Shown one piece after another: positions 33,981-43,562 of a stretch of DNA of 64,000 bases (its first letter is position 1; every line of letters begins with the position of its first letter). A program made the translations under genes and the position numbers. The stretch comes from Alphaproteobacteria bacterium. Lineage in GTDB: Bacteria; Pseudomonadota; Alphaproteobacteria; Rickettsiales; UBA8987. The DNA lies in the NCBI GenBank assembly GCA_030429625.1, contig JAUIFA010000001.1, positions 285,306 through 349,305 on the forward strand. The letters run 5' to 3'. The notes beneath the pieces are model-generated. The model saw only the letters and a list, made by a program, of their open reading frames with translations, was not told where the DNA came from and did no database searches.

Positions 33981-34747
33981 AAACCAGAATCATTCCTTGT
34001 TTAGACGTGAAAGATGGCCGCGTGGTTAAGGGCGTGAATTTTGTGGATCTGGTCGATGCCGGTGATCCGGTAGAACAAGCCAAACTTTACGATGAGCAGG
34101 GTGCGGATGAATTATGTTTCCTCGACATTACCGCCACCAGTGACAATCGTGGCTTGATTTACGAGGTGGTCACCAAAGTTGCCGAACAATGTTTTATGCC
34201 GCTGACCGTTGGTGGCGGTGTGCGCACGATTGATGACATTCGCAAACTGCTATTGGCTGGTGCTGATAAGGTGTCGATCAACAGCGCGGCGGTGAAAAAT
34301 CCTGAATTTGTTAAAGAAGCCTCCAACAAATTTGGCGCACAGTGCATTGTGGTGGCCATTGATGCCAAGCGCAACGGGGTGGACGCACAAGGAAACACAA
34401 AATTTGAGATTTTTACCCATGGTGGGCGTGAACCGACAGACATTGATGCGATCCAATGGGCGAAGAAGATGGAAGAATATGGCGCGGGTGAGATATTACT
34501 GACCTCGATGGACAAAGACGGAACAAAGTCAGGCTTTGACAATGAAATTACCCATATTATCAGCGACAGTCTTAGAATTCCGGTGATTGCTTCGGGCGGT
34601 GTGGGTGCACCGAAGCATTTCGTTGAAGGGGTGCAAGAAGGTCATGCCAGTGCACTGCTTGCAGCTTCTATCTTCCATTTTGGTCAATATTCTATTAAAC
34701 AAGTAAAACAATATATGGATTCAAAGGGAATCCCAGTGAGGTTATAA
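33974..34747 (+). CDS. hisF: Imidazole glycerol phosphate synthase, cyclase subunit
   Basis: 257 residues, TIM barrel. '[18 protein letters not shown]' with one catalytic Asp, '[12 protein letters not shown]', '[14 protein letters not shown]' with the second. Pairs with HisH to form the branch-point product shared with purine synthesis. Confidence 0.97.
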   Translation: MLKTRIIPCLDVKDGRVVKGVNFVDLVDAGDPVEQAKLYDEQGADELCFLDITATSDNRGLIYEVVTKVAEQCFMPLTVGGGVRTIDDIRKLLLAGADKVSINSAAVKNPEFVKEASNKFGAQCIVVAIDAKRNGVDAQGNTKFEIFTHGGREPTDIDAIQWAKKMEEYGAGEILLTSMDKDGTKSGFDNEITHIISDSLRIPVIASGGVGAPKHFVEGVQEGHASALLAASIFHFGQYSIKQVKQYMDSKGIPVRL

Positions 34748-34756
34748 GGTAATAAA

Positions 34757-35092
34757 ATGACAGACACATTAAATAAACTTTACGATGTAATTATAGAGCG
34801 TAAATCCGCCAATCCCGATAAATCTTACGTAGCAAAGATGTTTAAAAAAGGCGACAAAAAGATTGCGGAAAAAGTGGGCGAAGAGGCAACTGAGACCATC
34901 ATTGCAGCTTTATGTGAAACGGAAGAAGATTTTATTAATGAAAGCGCAGACCTGCTATTTCACCTCTCGGTTTTATGGGCACAAAAAGGGGTAAAGCCTG
35001 CTCAGATATTAGACGAATTAGAACGTCGTATGGGTATCAGCGGTTTGGACGAAAAAGCTCTGCGTAAGGCCAAAAAGAAAGGCAAAGACTAG
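34757..35092 (+). CDS. hisE: Phosphoribosyl-ATP pyrophosphatase
   Basis: 111 residues. 'SYVAKMFKKGDKKIAEKVGE', then 'EATETIIAAL' and 'NESADLLFHLSVLW' match the all-alpha NTP-pyrophosphatase fold of HisE. Second step of histidine synthesis. Last gene of the run; tail-to-tail with bolA. Confidence 0.96.
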   Translation: MTDTLNKLYDVIIERKSANPDKSYVAKMFKKGDKKIAEKVGEEATETIIAALCETEEDFINESADLLFHLSVLWAQKGVKPAQILDELERRMGISGLDEKALRKAKKKGKD

Positions 35093-35098
35093 TTTTGG

Positions 35099-35356
35099 CT
35101 ATTTTATGACCTTTATTGCTAAGGCATGGATAGGGTTGTTCATTAAATTGTCTAACAGGGCATAGATTTTTTTATGGGCTTCTACCCGACTAAGGGACTT
35201 TAACTCCTCTGCCTCAATTTCAATAGCAAAATGGCTTTCTCCCTCAGCCCTAGCGCCAGGATGCCCTACATGTTTGTAGGACTCATCAATCACATTCAAA
35301 TATTTTGGCGTTAATTGCTGACGTAGTCGCTGTTCAATGATTTCTTGTATTTTCAT
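35099..35356 (-). CDS. BolA family protein
   Basis: 85 residues. 'HFAIEIEAEELKSLSRVEAH' then 'KKIYALLDNLMNNPIHALAI' match BolA, with 'VGHPGARAEGESHF' holding the histidines that bind a shared iron-sulfur cluster with monothiol glutaredoxins. Probably an iron-status or cluster-transfer partner. Stands alone. Confidence 0.93.
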   Translation of the reverse strand: MKIQEIIEQRLRQQLTPKYLNVIDESYKHVGHPGARAEGESHFAIEIEAEELKSLSRVEAHKKIYALLDNLMNNPIHALAIKVIK

Positions 35357-35699
35357 ATTTACAATATAGTTTTCTATTTATGTTAGATTCTTATTTATTT
35401 GTGAGGCAACTTACAATTAAATAACCAATATATCTATGAAATAGTGTTTTTATTGTGGTTTTTTTACATCACAAGTACTACAATACTTTATAGATAGCGC
35501 CCACCAATATATTTATATGGTATAATTCGCCTATAGGTACTATTCACTGCAGAAGATAACAACATAAAGTTGTTGCTACTCATGTTGATTAATTTGTTAA
35601 TAGAACCAATAGTTGAAGAAGTATATTGAGTTATATTTGTGCTACTAGCGTATAACGTTCTGTGATAGTTAATACTACTGATACAAATATGAGGAGTGA
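35357..35699. other. AT-rich intergenic region before XRE regulator
   Basis: 343 bases between divergent bolA and the XRE gene. A perfect TATAAT sits near 35521-35526, and a small hairpin AACAAC-ATAAA-GTTGTT at 35558-35574, so the regulator may have a leader of about 170 bases. A 75-codon minus-strand frame in this region has no ribosome-binding site and a composition unlike real genes here. Nothing else recognised. Confidence 0.4.
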
Positions 35700-36077
35700 A
35701 TGATACGCAAACCATCTAATTCAAAAGACACAAGCGAAGTTGATAGAGCCATTGGCAGTAAGATCAATGAGTTGCGTATTTCTATGGGCATTACAAGGCA
35801 GGATCTTGCCTCTCAGGTTGGCGTAACACATCAGCAATTACAAAAATACGAACGTGGTGTTAACCGCATAACGGTCAGCCGTCTGTTTGATATATCAAGA
35901 GCTTTGAATGTTCCGATCACTGTGTTTATTGACTCAGCCAGTGGTGAAGAGGATTTTTCTGCCGGTGAGAATGTAAAGCAACGTATGTGTGTTGAAACCA
36001 TGCGTGATTTTCTCAGCATCAAACGTCAAGATCAACAAGACGCTGTGCGCAAATTAATTCGTGCGCTTGTTCAGTAG
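35700..36077 (+). CDS. XRE-family transcriptional regulator
   Basis: 125 residues; GAGGAG upstream of the ATG. Helix-turn-helix at about residues 20-72: 'LRISMGITRQDLASQVGVTH', 'QQLQKYERGVNRITVSRLF', then 'ISRALNVPITVFI'. The C-terminal 45 residues end in a helical segment. It precedes the polyhydroxyalkanoate genes, but a gap of 82 bases and no shared site are seen, so regulation of that operon is only possible. Confidence 0.92.
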   Translation: MIRKPSNSKDTSEVDRAIGSKINELRISMGITRQDLASQVGVTHQQLQKYERGVNRITVSRLFDISRALNVPITVFIDSASGEEDFSAGENVKQRMCVETMRDFLSIKRQDQQDAVRKLIRALVQ

Positions 36078-36159
36078 GATTTTCTTTTTTAAATCTTTAA
36101 GCTAGCTTGCCTTTTTTTTTAATTTCTGATAGTTGTCGTATCTATGGAAGGGGCTTCGT

Positions 36160-36462
36160 ATGGATTCACAACAGGATAAAATGGCGCAGGATTTTATCAA
36201 ATTATGGCAAGATCAGCTGCAATCGCTGATGTGTGATAGTAACCAAATGCCCAACATGATGCAAATGATGCAACAAATGCAGCAGTACTCTATGTCTGCG
36301 ATGGGAGGAAAGAATGTTTCAGGATTCAATACCAACCCTGCCCACCACGTCAATCATCCTCAGCACAGCGATGATGAGCTGTTACAGCTCAAACAGCGCG
36401 TTCGAGAATGCGAACAGAGGATTGCTGAACTGGAATACCAATTACGCAAACCAAGCCAATGA
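36160..36462 (+). CDS. Small putative PHA synthase second subunit
   Basis: 100 residues from the ATG at 36160 (GGAAGGGG upstream). A Met/Gln-rich stretch (MPNMMQMMQQMQQYSM) and a C-terminal coiled coil 'LLQLKQRVRECEQRIAELEY'. It overlaps the PhaC-like gene. Class III and IV synthases pair a ~360-residue PhaC with PhaE or PhaR, which are larger and also end in helical, leucine-rich segments; position and coiled coil suggest an unusually small equivalent. Sequence family not recognised, so this is inference. Confidence 0.65.
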   Translation: MDSQQDKMAQDFIKLWQDQLQSLMCDSNQMPNMMQMMQQMQQYSMSAMGGKNVSGFNTNPAHHVNHPQHSDDELLQLKQRVRECEQRIAELEYQLRKPSQ

Positions 36463-37513
36463 TATCCTTCGTCAGGTAGGGGATGCCACGTCGTTCCACC
36501 AGACTGTTGCGCGTAAATCCATTAAACAGTTTGCTGATGTTGCTGCGGGGGTAAAAAGATTTACCGAAAACCGCAAAAAAGAACCAGCGCTTGCAGGAAA
36601 TATCATTTGGGAGGAAGGTTCATCGGCTATGTATAATTATGGCCACACCTCAGAAGAAGTTCCACTATGTTTACTTATACCGTCGTTGATTAATAAAGCG
36701 TACATATTTGATCTTTCTGCTGAAAAAAGTGTAATGAAGAATTGCCATGAGCTAGGGCTTTCAGGTGTGTTGTTAGATTGGGGTATCCCTTCGGAGGCTG
36801 AAAAAGAATTTAGCATTGAAGACTATATTAACCGGCTAAACAGATGTGTTGACTTTCTATATGCAGAATATGGCAAAAAAATTATCCTCGTTGGCTATTG
36901 TATGGGGGGGTTGTTCTCATTGGTTTCGGCGCTTGAGCAGGAGAATAAAATTGCTGGCGTGGCCTATCTGGCAACGCCTTGGGACTTTTCTGCTCCGGAC
37001 ATCATGCAATTTGCCCGCAAGGAGGAATTTGCCAGTTGGTTTGCTTCTGTCAGTGAAAAAGAAGACGCAGTCAGTGGTGCATTGATTTACTATTTGTTAT
37101 ATTTGCAGCATCCTTGGAAAGTGAACGAAAAATTTGCCAAATTTGCCTACATGCAGGGCGAAGAATATGAAACATTTCTCGAACGTGAAAGTTGGGTGCA
37201 CGACAATGTTCCTTTAGTAAAGCGCGTTGCAAGAGAATGTTTTATCGATTGGGCGGTGCACAATAAAACAGCAAAAGGTACATGGCAGGTCAATGATAAG
37301 GTTATAAATCCAAGAGACATTAACATTCCAAGTTTTGTTGCCATTGGTGGTGATGATGTTGTTGTGCCTCAATTGTGCACTGCAGCATTGTCTAAGATTC
37401 TTCCTGATTCTCAGGCGGTTATTGTGCCATCCGGCCATGTGGGGATGGTGGTGGGAAACAAGGCACAAAAACATATGTGGTTACCACTTGCAAATTGGGC
37501 CAAAAACCTGTAA
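36422..37513 (+). CDS. phaC: PHA synthase-like alpha/beta hydrolase (short, class III/IV size)
   Basis: About 363 residues if it begins at TTG 36422; ATG at 36371 would overlap the upstream gene by 92 bases, and no candidate has a clear ribosome-binding site. 'LLIPSLINKAYIFDL', 'DWGIPSEAEKEFSIEDYI', and the synthase lipase box GYCMGG with Cys instead of Ser as nucleophile; Asp in 'GGDDVVVP' and His in 'PSGHVGMVVG' complete the triad. Polymerises hydroxyacyl-CoA at granules. phaA and phaB follow. Confidence 0.9.
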   Translation: MLNWNTNYANQANDILRQVGDATSFHQTVARKSIKQFADVAAGVKRFTENRKKEPALAGNIIWEEGSSAMYNYGHTSEEVPLCLLIPSLINKAYIFDLSAEKSVMKNCHELGLSGVLLDWGIPSEAEKEFSIEDYINRLNRCVDFLYAEYGKKIILVGYCMGGLFSLVSALEQENKIAGVAYLATPWDFSAPDIMQFARKEEFASWFASVSEKEDAVSGALIYYLLYLQHPWKVNEKFAKFAYMQGEEYETFLERESWVHDNVPLVKRVARECFIDWAVHNKTAKGTWQVNDKVINPRDINIPSFVAIGGDDVVVPQLCTAALSKILPDSQAVIVPSGHVGMVVGNKAQKHMWLPLANWAKNL

Positions 37514-37567
37514 TGAATCAGCCAAGCATTGTGCTAAATACACATTACACAATTAAAGGTTTATTGC

Positions 37568-38749
37568 ATGTTGGAAAAAGAAATTGTTATTGTTGCTGCG
37601 GTACGTACACCAGTGGGTAATTTTTTAGGAGGGCTTTCTCCCTTAAAAGCCAATGAATTAGGCTCCATCGTTATACAAGAGATTTTAAATCGTAGTAAGG
37701 TTTCTGCTAAGGATATTTCAGAGGTTGTTTTTGGACAGGTATTAAACGCCGGTGAAGGACAAAATCCAGTGCGTCAGGCGAGTGTCAATGCCGGCATTCC
37801 TATCGAGTCTCCGGCTTGGGGTGTGAGTCAGGTCTGTGGCTCAGGTTTGCGTGCGGTGGCGTTGGCCTATCAGCAGATTCTTTGTGGAGACAGTAACATT
37901 GTTATTGCCGGTGGGCAGGAAAGTATGAGCCAATCAGCCCATGCGGCCAATCTGCGCAACGGTATCAAAATGGGCAATGGCAGCCTTGTGGATACGATGA
38001 TTCTGGACGGATTAACCGATGCTTTCAGTGCTAAGCATATGGGCATTACGGCAGAGAATATCGCTAAGAAGTTTAATATTTCACGTCAAGAGCAGGATGA
38101 ATTTTCTGCCGGTTCACAACAGAAGGCCGAAGCGGCTCAGAAATCAGGCAAGTTTGAGGACGAAATTGTACCGGTAACCATTAGTAGCCGTAAGGGCGAT
38201 GTGGTGGTGGATAAAGATGAATTCCCACGTTATGGCACAACGGCAGAATCTTTGGGTAAGCTACGCCCTGCTTTTGATAAAGAAGGTACGGTCACTGCGG
38301 GCAATGCTTCAGGCATCAATGACGGTGCGGCGGCGTTGTTATTGATGACCAAAGAAGAAGCCGATAAAAGAGGTTTAAAACCTTTGGCAACCATCCGCTC
38401 TTGGGCACAGGCCGGAGTAGATCCTGCCATTATGGGCACAGGGCCAATTCCTGCGGTAAGCAAGGCTTTGAAAAAAGCCGGATGGCAGATTGAAGATTTA
38501 GACTTGATTGAAGCCAATGAAGCCTTCGCGGCTCAAGCTATCAGTGTAAATAAAGAATTATGCTGGGATGTGACTAAGGTCAATGTCAATGGGGGTGCAA
38601 TTGCGTTAGGACATCCTATAGGAGCCTCAGGTGCGCGGATTCTTGTGACATTGTTGCATGAGCTAAAACGCAGGGACGGAAAAAAAGCAGTCGCTACATT
38701 GTGCGTAGGTGGTGGTATGGGCGTGGCTCTGTGTGTTGAGCGTGCATAG
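37568..38749 (+). CDS. phaA: Acetyl-CoA acetyltransferase (beta-ketothiolase)
   Basis: 393 residues. Nucleophilic Cys in 'VCGSGLRAVALA', 'NVNGGAIALGHPIGASGARI' and C-terminal 'CVGGGMGVALCVE' with the second cysteine. Condenses two acetyl-CoA, first step of polyhydroxybutyrate synthesis. Follows phaC by 54 bases. Confidence 0.96.
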   Translation: MLEKEIVIVAAVRTPVGNFLGGLSPLKANELGSIVIQEILNRSKVSAKDISEVVFGQVLNAGEGQNPVRQASVNAGIPIESPAWGVSQVCGSGLRAVALAYQQILCGDSNIVIAGGQESMSQSAHAANLRNGIKMGNGSLVDTMILDGLTDAFSAKHMGITAENIAKKFNISRQEQDEFSAGSQQKAEAAQKSGKFEDEIVPVTISSRKGDVVVDKDEFPRYGTTAESLGKLRPAFDKEGTVTAGNASGINDGAAALLLMTKEEADKRGLKPLATIRSWAQAGVDPAIMGTGPIPAVSKALKKAGWQIEDLDLIEANEAFAAQAISVNKELCWDVTKVNVNGGAIALGHPIGASGARILVTLLHELKRRDGKKAVATLCVGGGMGVALCVERA

Positions 38750-38771
38750 ATATCTTTTAAGGAGAAAATAG

Positions 38772-39494
38772 ATGGGCAGAGTTGCGTTGGTTACAGGTGG
38801 TACAAGGGGTATCGGAGCGGCAATTTGTAAGATGTTACAAAAGGAAGGTTATAAAGTTGCCGCCAATTATGCGCACAATGACAAAGTGGCTGAAGAATTT
38901 CATAAAAAAACGGGGATTCCGGTTTTTAAATGGGATGTTTCGTGTGAGAAAGATACGAATCGTGGTGTTTCAGAAGTCGTATCAGCACTTGGCGATATCG
39001 AGATTTTAGTCAATAATGCCGGTATTACGCGTGATGCGATGATGCACAAAATGTCCATGGACGATTGGATGAATGTGATTAACACCAATTTGAGTTCCTG
39101 TTTTATTGTGACAAAGGCAGTCATTGGACAAATGCGGGAAAAAGAATTCGGACGGATTATCAATATCAGTTCGGTAAATGGCCAGTCAGGGCAGTTTGGA
39201 CAAACCAATTACTCGGCGGCAAAGGCGGGGGTTTTTGGCTTTACCAAGGCTCTGGCTCTGGAAAATGCCCGCAAGAACATCACCGCCAACATTATCGCTC
39301 CAGGCTATATCAACACCGATATGACATCCGGTCTGACGGAAGATGTGATGGCCAAGATTGTGGCAAAAATTCCCGTAGGTCGTTTGGGTGAGCCGGAGGA
39401 AATTGCCCGTTGTGTTATCTTTCTGGCGGCCGATGAGGCTGGCTTCTTGACGGGTGAGACTATTTCCGTCAATGGCGGCCATTATATGGAATAA
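38772..39494 (+). CDS. phaB: Acetoacetyl-CoA reductase
   Basis: 240 residues, short-chain dehydrogenase. Cofactor site 'TGGTRGIG', 'NNAGITRDAMMHKM', catalytic S...YSAAK ('NYSAAKAGVFGF'). The 'GITRD..MHKM' segment is typical of PhaB rather than FabG. AAGGAG precedes the ATG. Confidence 0.94.
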   Translation: MGRVALVTGGTRGIGAAICKMLQKEGYKVAANYAHNDKVAEEFHKKTGIPVFKWDVSCEKDTNRGVSEVVSALGDIEILVNNAGITRDAMMHKMSMDDWMNVINTNLSSCFIVTKAVIGQMREKEFGRIINISSVNGQSGQFGQTNYSAAKAGVFGFTKALALENARKNITANIIAPGYINTDMTSGLTEDVMAKIVAKIPVGRLGEPEEIARCVIFLAADEAGFLTGETISVNGGHYME

Positions 39495-39565
39495 TTTCTG
39501 TTGCAATAGAGTGTGCTAATCCCTATAACGAACACACCATTTTTTGAGCATTCAGTGCATTTCGT

Positions 39566-39639
39566 GGCCGGTTAGCAAAGTGGTAATGCAGGGGACTGCA
39601 AATCCCCGATCGTCAGTTCGATTCTGACACCGGCCTCCA
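39566..39639 (+). tRNA. trnC: tRNA-Cys (GCA)
   Basis: A 74-nt cloverleaf. Acceptor GGCCGGT/ACCGGCC, anticodon stem GGGGA/TCCCC with loop CTGCAAA (anticodon GCA), T-arm GTCAGTTCGATTCTGAC, discriminator T, encoded CCA (39637-39639). Confidence 0.97.
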
Positions 39640-39650
39640 TTTCTTATTTT

Positions 39651-40643
39651 TTAAAGACGGTGGTAGGCGGTGAGTTTGTCTTTCCCTAACATATGTTGAT
39701 GGGTCTGTGTATATTGGCTGGATTTAATTATGTTTAATAAATCAAGGTCATCCGAGTGACCCGTAATATGGGTGGACTCGATGGTAATAAGTCTATCTGC
39801 CAGCGTATGTTTCAACAGATAGGTGGCAATCTTTTCTCCGCCTTCGACCAGCAGCCGTGTGATATTATGCTTGGGGAGATCGTCAAGCATCTCTTCCATT
39901 GTGCCGGTATAAACAAGGGTTTTGGTGGCATTGTTCAGGCAGTTTAGCTGCGAATCAAGTGTATGGTTTCCAGCCATAATAATACGGGTGGGGGATTGGT
40001 TTTCTAGACCGTTAAGGCGGCAGGTTAGAGTAGGGTTGTCGGCCATCACCGTGCCATAGCCGACCATGATTGCGTCATATTCTTTGCGCAGAACATGCGA
40101 ATAATTCTGGGCAATTTTTCCACTGATCCATGGGCTTTGCCCTTTGGGTGTGCGCATCTTGCCGTCTTTGGTCAGCGCAATTTTTAAGGTGACAAGCGGA
40201 CGACCTTCTTCGATCACCTTAAAAAATCCTTGATTGATCTCTTTGGCCTCTTTTGTACCGATATTTTCAGTCACCTTAATTCCTGCTTCTTTAAGCATGG
40301 CTATTCCCTGACCACACACTTTGGGATTAGGGTCGGTCATAGCGATAACAACATGGGCTATGCCGGCCTTTATCAATGCTTCGGCGCAGGGAGGGGTTTT
40401 GCCGTGATGGGAGCAGGGCTCAAGCGTTACGTAAGCAGTAGCGCCCTTGGCAAGTTCTCCAGCGCGATCTAAGGCTTGCGGTTCAGCATGTGGGCGGCCA
40501 GAAGGAGCTGTCCATCCGCGCCCAACGATCCTGTTGTCCTTTACAATCACACATCCCACCGCTGGGTTAGGGGCTACATTTCCTAAGCCACGCTGTGCCA
40601 GATTCAGCGCGATATTCATATAATATTCGTGGGTTTTTTCCAT
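39651..40643 (-). CDS. ribD: Bifunctional riboflavin biosynthesis deaminase/reductase
   Basis: 330 residues. N-terminal zinc deaminase: 'HAEPQALDRAG' and 'TLEPCSHHGKTPPCAEAL' supply the His and two Cys ligands and the catalytic Glu. The C-terminal reductase has 'TRIIM' and 'LLVEGGEKIATYLL'. Catalyses the second and third steps of the pathway. Downstream of nrdR, as in many bacteria. Confidence 0.96.
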   Translation of the reverse strand: MEKTHEYYMNIALNLAQRGLGNVAPNPAVGCVIVKDNRIVGRGWTAPSGRPHAEPQALDRAGELAKGATAYVTLEPCSHHGKTPPCAEALIKAGIAHVVIAMTDPNPKVCGQGIAMLKEAGIKVTENIGTKEAKEINQGFFKVIEEGRPLVTLKIALTKDGKMRTPKGQSPWISGKIAQNYSHVLRKEYDAIMVGYGTVMADNPTLTCRLNGLENQSPTRIIMAGNHTLDSQLNCLNNATKTLVYTGTMEEMLDDLPKHNITRLLVEGGEKIATYLLKHTLADRLITIESTHITGHSDDLDLLNIIKSSQYTQTHQHMLGKDKLTAYHRL

Positions 40644-40669
40644 GGCGTAATTGCCGTATACGCATTTGT

Positions 40670-41119
40670 TTAAGACTTAATATTATTGATAAAGTCTTCA
40701 AAGTCACGGCTATCCTTAAAGTCTTTATAGACTGAGGCAAAGCGAATATACGCCACCTTATCCAACCCATAAAGTGCGTTCATGATGGCCTCACCAATCT
40801 TAGCAACATGGATTTCATTGGAATTGGACATCTCTAAGTCACGTACGATCTTATTGGCCGTGATTTCAATTTGTTCTTCTGTCACCGGACGTTTGCGCGT
40901 GGCCACAGAAATGGAACGGATAAGTTTGTCAATCTCAAAGGGAGATTTTGTTCCGTCTTTCTTAATGACGGTCAATTCACGCAATTGAACCCGTTCAAAC
41001 GTGGTGAAGCGTGAGTCGCATTCAGGACAGCTTCTGCGACGACGAATCGTATTGCCGTCCTCAGAAGGGCGCGAATCTTTTACCTGTGTGTCAGGGTTGG
41101 CACAAAATGGGCAACGCAT
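40670..41119 (-). CDS. nrdR: Transcriptional repressor NrdR
   Basis: 149 residues. Zinc ribbon 'MRCPFCANPDTQVKDSR...RRRRSCPECDSRFTTFER' and an ATP-cone domain beginning 'VIKKDGTKSPFEIDKL'. Represses ribonucleotide reductase genes in response to dATP. Forms an operon with ribD. No NrdR box noticed in this window. Confidence 0.97.
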   Translation of the reverse strand: MRCPFCANPDTQVKDSRPSEDGNTIRRRRSCPECDSRFTTFERVQLRELTVIKKDGTKSPFEIDKLIRSISVATRKRPVTEEQIEITANKIVRDLEMSNSNEIHVAKIGEAIMNALYGLDKVAYIRFASVYKDFKDSRDFEDFINNIKS

Positions 41120-41267
41120 AATTTTTCTCCAACTTGTGGATAACTACATTAAATCTCTGAAATGAAAGATAATAATTTCTACATAATGTGCAAGCTATTT
41201 ATGCAAATAAGACTATATATTGTGGTTTAAATTGGAAAAACTGTGGTAAATCTTGCACAAATGTGGG

Positions 41268-41561
41268 TTATAAGCCACGGTAAGGGCTACGTGCTCGTCC
41301 CCAATTTCGTGTATTAAAAGGCAGAGTATTTTCATTGCGATAGTCTTGCATCTGCGCTGAAATCACAGGCAGTTCAAGCATATCACCTTCAGGATGGTCA
41401 ATTTCCATCAGGGCCAGAATTTTATCTCTACGATGGGTAACAGCAACAGAATAACCGCGCGAAGCCAGCCATGACCCAACCCGTGCACAATCGCTTTTGG
41501 GCAATCGCATGATCACGCTGTCATTATGATCGGTTTCTGTGTGATATTGGGTAACTCTCAT
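41268..41561 (-). CDS. Small protein, unknown
   Basis: 97 residues from the ATG at 41561 (a TTG six bases earlier has no support). 'VIMRLPKSDCARVGSWLASRGYSV' suggests a compact alpha/beta fold; the C-terminus is Arg/Gly-rich (RNWGRARSPYRGL). No family recognised. Lies alone between nrdR and purK. Confidence 0.65.
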   Translation of the reverse strand: MRVTQYHTETDHNDSVIMRLPKSDCARVGSWLASRGYSVAVTHRRDKILALMEIDHPEGDMLELPVISAQMQDYRNENTLPFNTRNWGRARSPYRGL

Positions 41562-41610
41562 GGTCAAGCATTGTATCAGAAACCAAAGATAAGTTCCAGT
41601 AAAAGATCAA

Positions 41611-42696
41611 TTATTTTAGATCGTCTAATGTCGATTGAATGTAATTAACGTGTCCCATCTTGCGCCCTTTTCTGGCTTCATTTTTGCCGTATAGATGGAG
41701 TTTTGCATTGGGTTCTCCTAAAACAGAAGACCATTTTTCCACGTCTTTGCCAATCAGATTCTTCATCACTGTCGGGTAAACAATGTCTGTTGAGCCGAGT
41801 GGAATATCACATACGGCACGCACAAATTGTTCAAATTGGCTGGTGACGCAGCCATCCATCGTCCAATGGCCGGAATTATGCGGGCGAGGGGCAATTTCAT
41901 TGACCAGCAGACTTCCGTCCTTCAAAACAAAAAATTCTACCGCAAGCAACCCCACCAAACCAAGCGCATCAGCAATTTTCGTGGTGTATTCCTTAGCATG
42001 AAGGTGGGTACGTTGCTCAATATTTGCTGGAACAGAGGAAACATCAAGAATACCGTTAACATGTTGATTTTCTGCCGGCGGAAAGCATAAGGATTTTCCT
42101 GACGTCTGACGGGCAATGATCACCGATATTTCTTTCTCAAAAGGGATAAAACCTTCCAATATGGCCTGCGACATGGCGCTATCTTGCCACACTTTTCCCA
42201 AATCAGATTGACGGGTTATAACCACTTGGCCTTTGCCATCATAACCCAGTTCGGTGGTTTTTAAAACAGCCTTTTCTGTGCCTGTTTTAGAAAAGGCTGC
42301 AATTAAATCATTGGTGTTTTCCACCCGAGCATAGGGGGCTGTTTTGATATTTAATGAATTAATAAAATCTTTTTCTTTCAGTCTATTCTGAGAGATTTCT
42401 AATGCTTTGAATCCAGGTCTGACAATGGCGTGTTCTTCAAGAAAAGAGATAGATTTATGAGGGATATTCTCAAACTCAAACGTCACCACATCTACTGAAT
42501 TTGCAAACGCTTTTAAAGCGTTAAGATCGTCATAATCGGCTACGGTAAGTTGATCACAATAATGCCCAGCGGGGCAATTTTCTTCGGGAGAAAAAATATG
42601 TGTTTTATAACCAAGATTTGCCGCGGCCAAAGAGGTCATGCGCCCCAACTGTCCGCCGCCAATAATGCCTATGGTAGAACCGGGATTAATCGTCAT
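41611..42696 (-). CDS. purK: 5-(carboxyamino)imidazole ribonucleotide synthase
   Basis: 361 residues from the ATG at 42696; an earlier in-frame ATG lies deep inside purE. ATP-grasp enzyme: '[21 protein letters not shown]', '[13 protein letters not shown]', '[16 protein letters not shown]'. Overlaps purE by 11 bases. Together they convert aminoimidazole ribotide to its carboxylated form. Confidence 0.95.
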   Translation of the reverse strand: MTINPGSTIGIIGGGQLGRMTSLAAANLGYKTHIFSPEENCPAGHYCDQLTVADYDDLNALKAFANSVDVVTFEFENIPHKSISFLEEHAIVRPGFKALEISQNRLKEKDFINSLNIKTAPYARVENTNDLIAAFSKTGTEKAVLKTTELGYDGKGQVVITRQSDLGKVWQDSAMSQAILEGFIPFEKEISVIIARQTSGKSLCFPPAENQHVNGILDVSSVPANIEQRTHLHAKEYTTKIADALGLVGLLAVEFFVLKDGSLLVNEIAPRPHNSGHWTMDGCVTSQFEQFVRAVCDIPLGSTDIVYPTVMKNLIGKDVEKWSSVLGEPNAKLHLYGKNEARKGRKMGHVNYIQSTLDDLK

Positions 42697-43201
42697 ATTC
42701 AGGTATGTCTGCCACATTATCAGTTTGGGTTTGTCGCCACAAATCAAGGGCATCTGCCACATTCTGATTACCTAAGGCAATGATAGAGGCGGCCAATAAG
42801 CCGGCATTGGTTGCTCCTGCTTCGCCAATGGCCGTAGTCCCCACAGGAATTCCGCCGGGCATCTGAACAATAGACAGAAGGCTGTCTAAGCCCTTTAATG
42901 TTTTGGATTTAACCGGAACACCCAAAACCGGTAAAGTGGTCAACGATGCGACCATCCCCGGCAAATGCGCCGCGCCGCCTGCACCCGCGATAATCACTTT
43001 TATGCCGCGATCACGTGCTGTTTGAGCAAACTCATACAGGCGTTTTGGGGTTCTGTGGGCAGAAATAATCTTTATTTCATGAGGAATATTAAGTTCCTGA
43101 AGAATGTCCGCTGATTTTTGCATTGTTTTCATGTCAGACTGGCTACCCATGATAACACTTACAACAGGATTCGTATTTTGAGTCATTGAATCACTCATCA
43201 T
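42686..43201 (-). CDS. purE: 5-(carboxyamino)imidazole ribonucleotide mutase
   Basis: 171 residues. '[11 protein letters not shown]', '[13 protein letters not shown]', '[16 protein letters not shown]' and 'PVLGVPV' are the class I PurE signatures. Upstream partner of purK. Confidence 0.97.
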   Translation of the reverse strand: MMSDSMTQNTNPVVSVIMGSQSDMKTMQKSADILQELNIPHEIKIISAHRTPKRLYEFAQTARDRGIKVIIAGAGGAAHLPGMVASLTTLPVLGVPVKSKTLKGLDSLLSIVQMPGGIPVGTTAIGEAGATNAGLLAASIIALGNQNVADALDLWRQTQTDNVADIPEYDD

Positions 43202-43235
43202 TAGTTAAAATGAGTTTTTAACCTATTTTATCGGA

Positions 43236-43436
43236 TTATGCAATAATATCTGGCTCTAGATAATCATAAAGGCGGGCAATTTCGTCTTTTAACCATAATT
43301 TGCGTTTTTTCAATCGCTGACGATTAAGCTGGTCAATGGTCGCCGCCTCGTTGGTGATCCTCATATCCAACGCTCGATGCTCATCTTCCAACACTGCAAT
43401 TTGTCGCAATATCTTTTCGTCTTCACCTATACCCAT
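43236..43436 (-). CDS. YdcH/DUF465 family small protein
   Basis: 66 residues, entirely helical, with 'LEDEHRALDMRI' followed by 'LKKRKLWLKDEIARL', the signature of DUF465 (YdcH). Role unknown. Commonly found near purE in alphaproteobacteria. Confidence 0.88.
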   Translation of the reverse strand: MGIGEDEKILRQIAVLEDEHRALDMRITNEAATIDQLNRQRLKKRKLWLKDEIARLYDYLEPDIIA

Positions 43437-43562
43437 AACAGTAAAATGCGTTATTCTCTATAATGTTAAAAATACACCTCTCGTAGAACTGTCATTATAA
43501 CAGAAACAGAGTTGATTATTAAGTAAAAAATACAAACAGAGAAAAATATTCGCCAATTTTGG

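Noticed and set aside
35488-35715. 75-codon minus-strand frame between bolA and the XRE gene
   Set aside because: Ser/Asn/Ile-rich composition of random AT-rich DNA, no ribosome-binding site, overlaps the start of the XRE gene.
39511-39546. GTGTG...CACAC followed by a short T run after phaB
   Set aside because: Only five pairs around a 17-base loop; could be a weak terminator but not supported enough to list.
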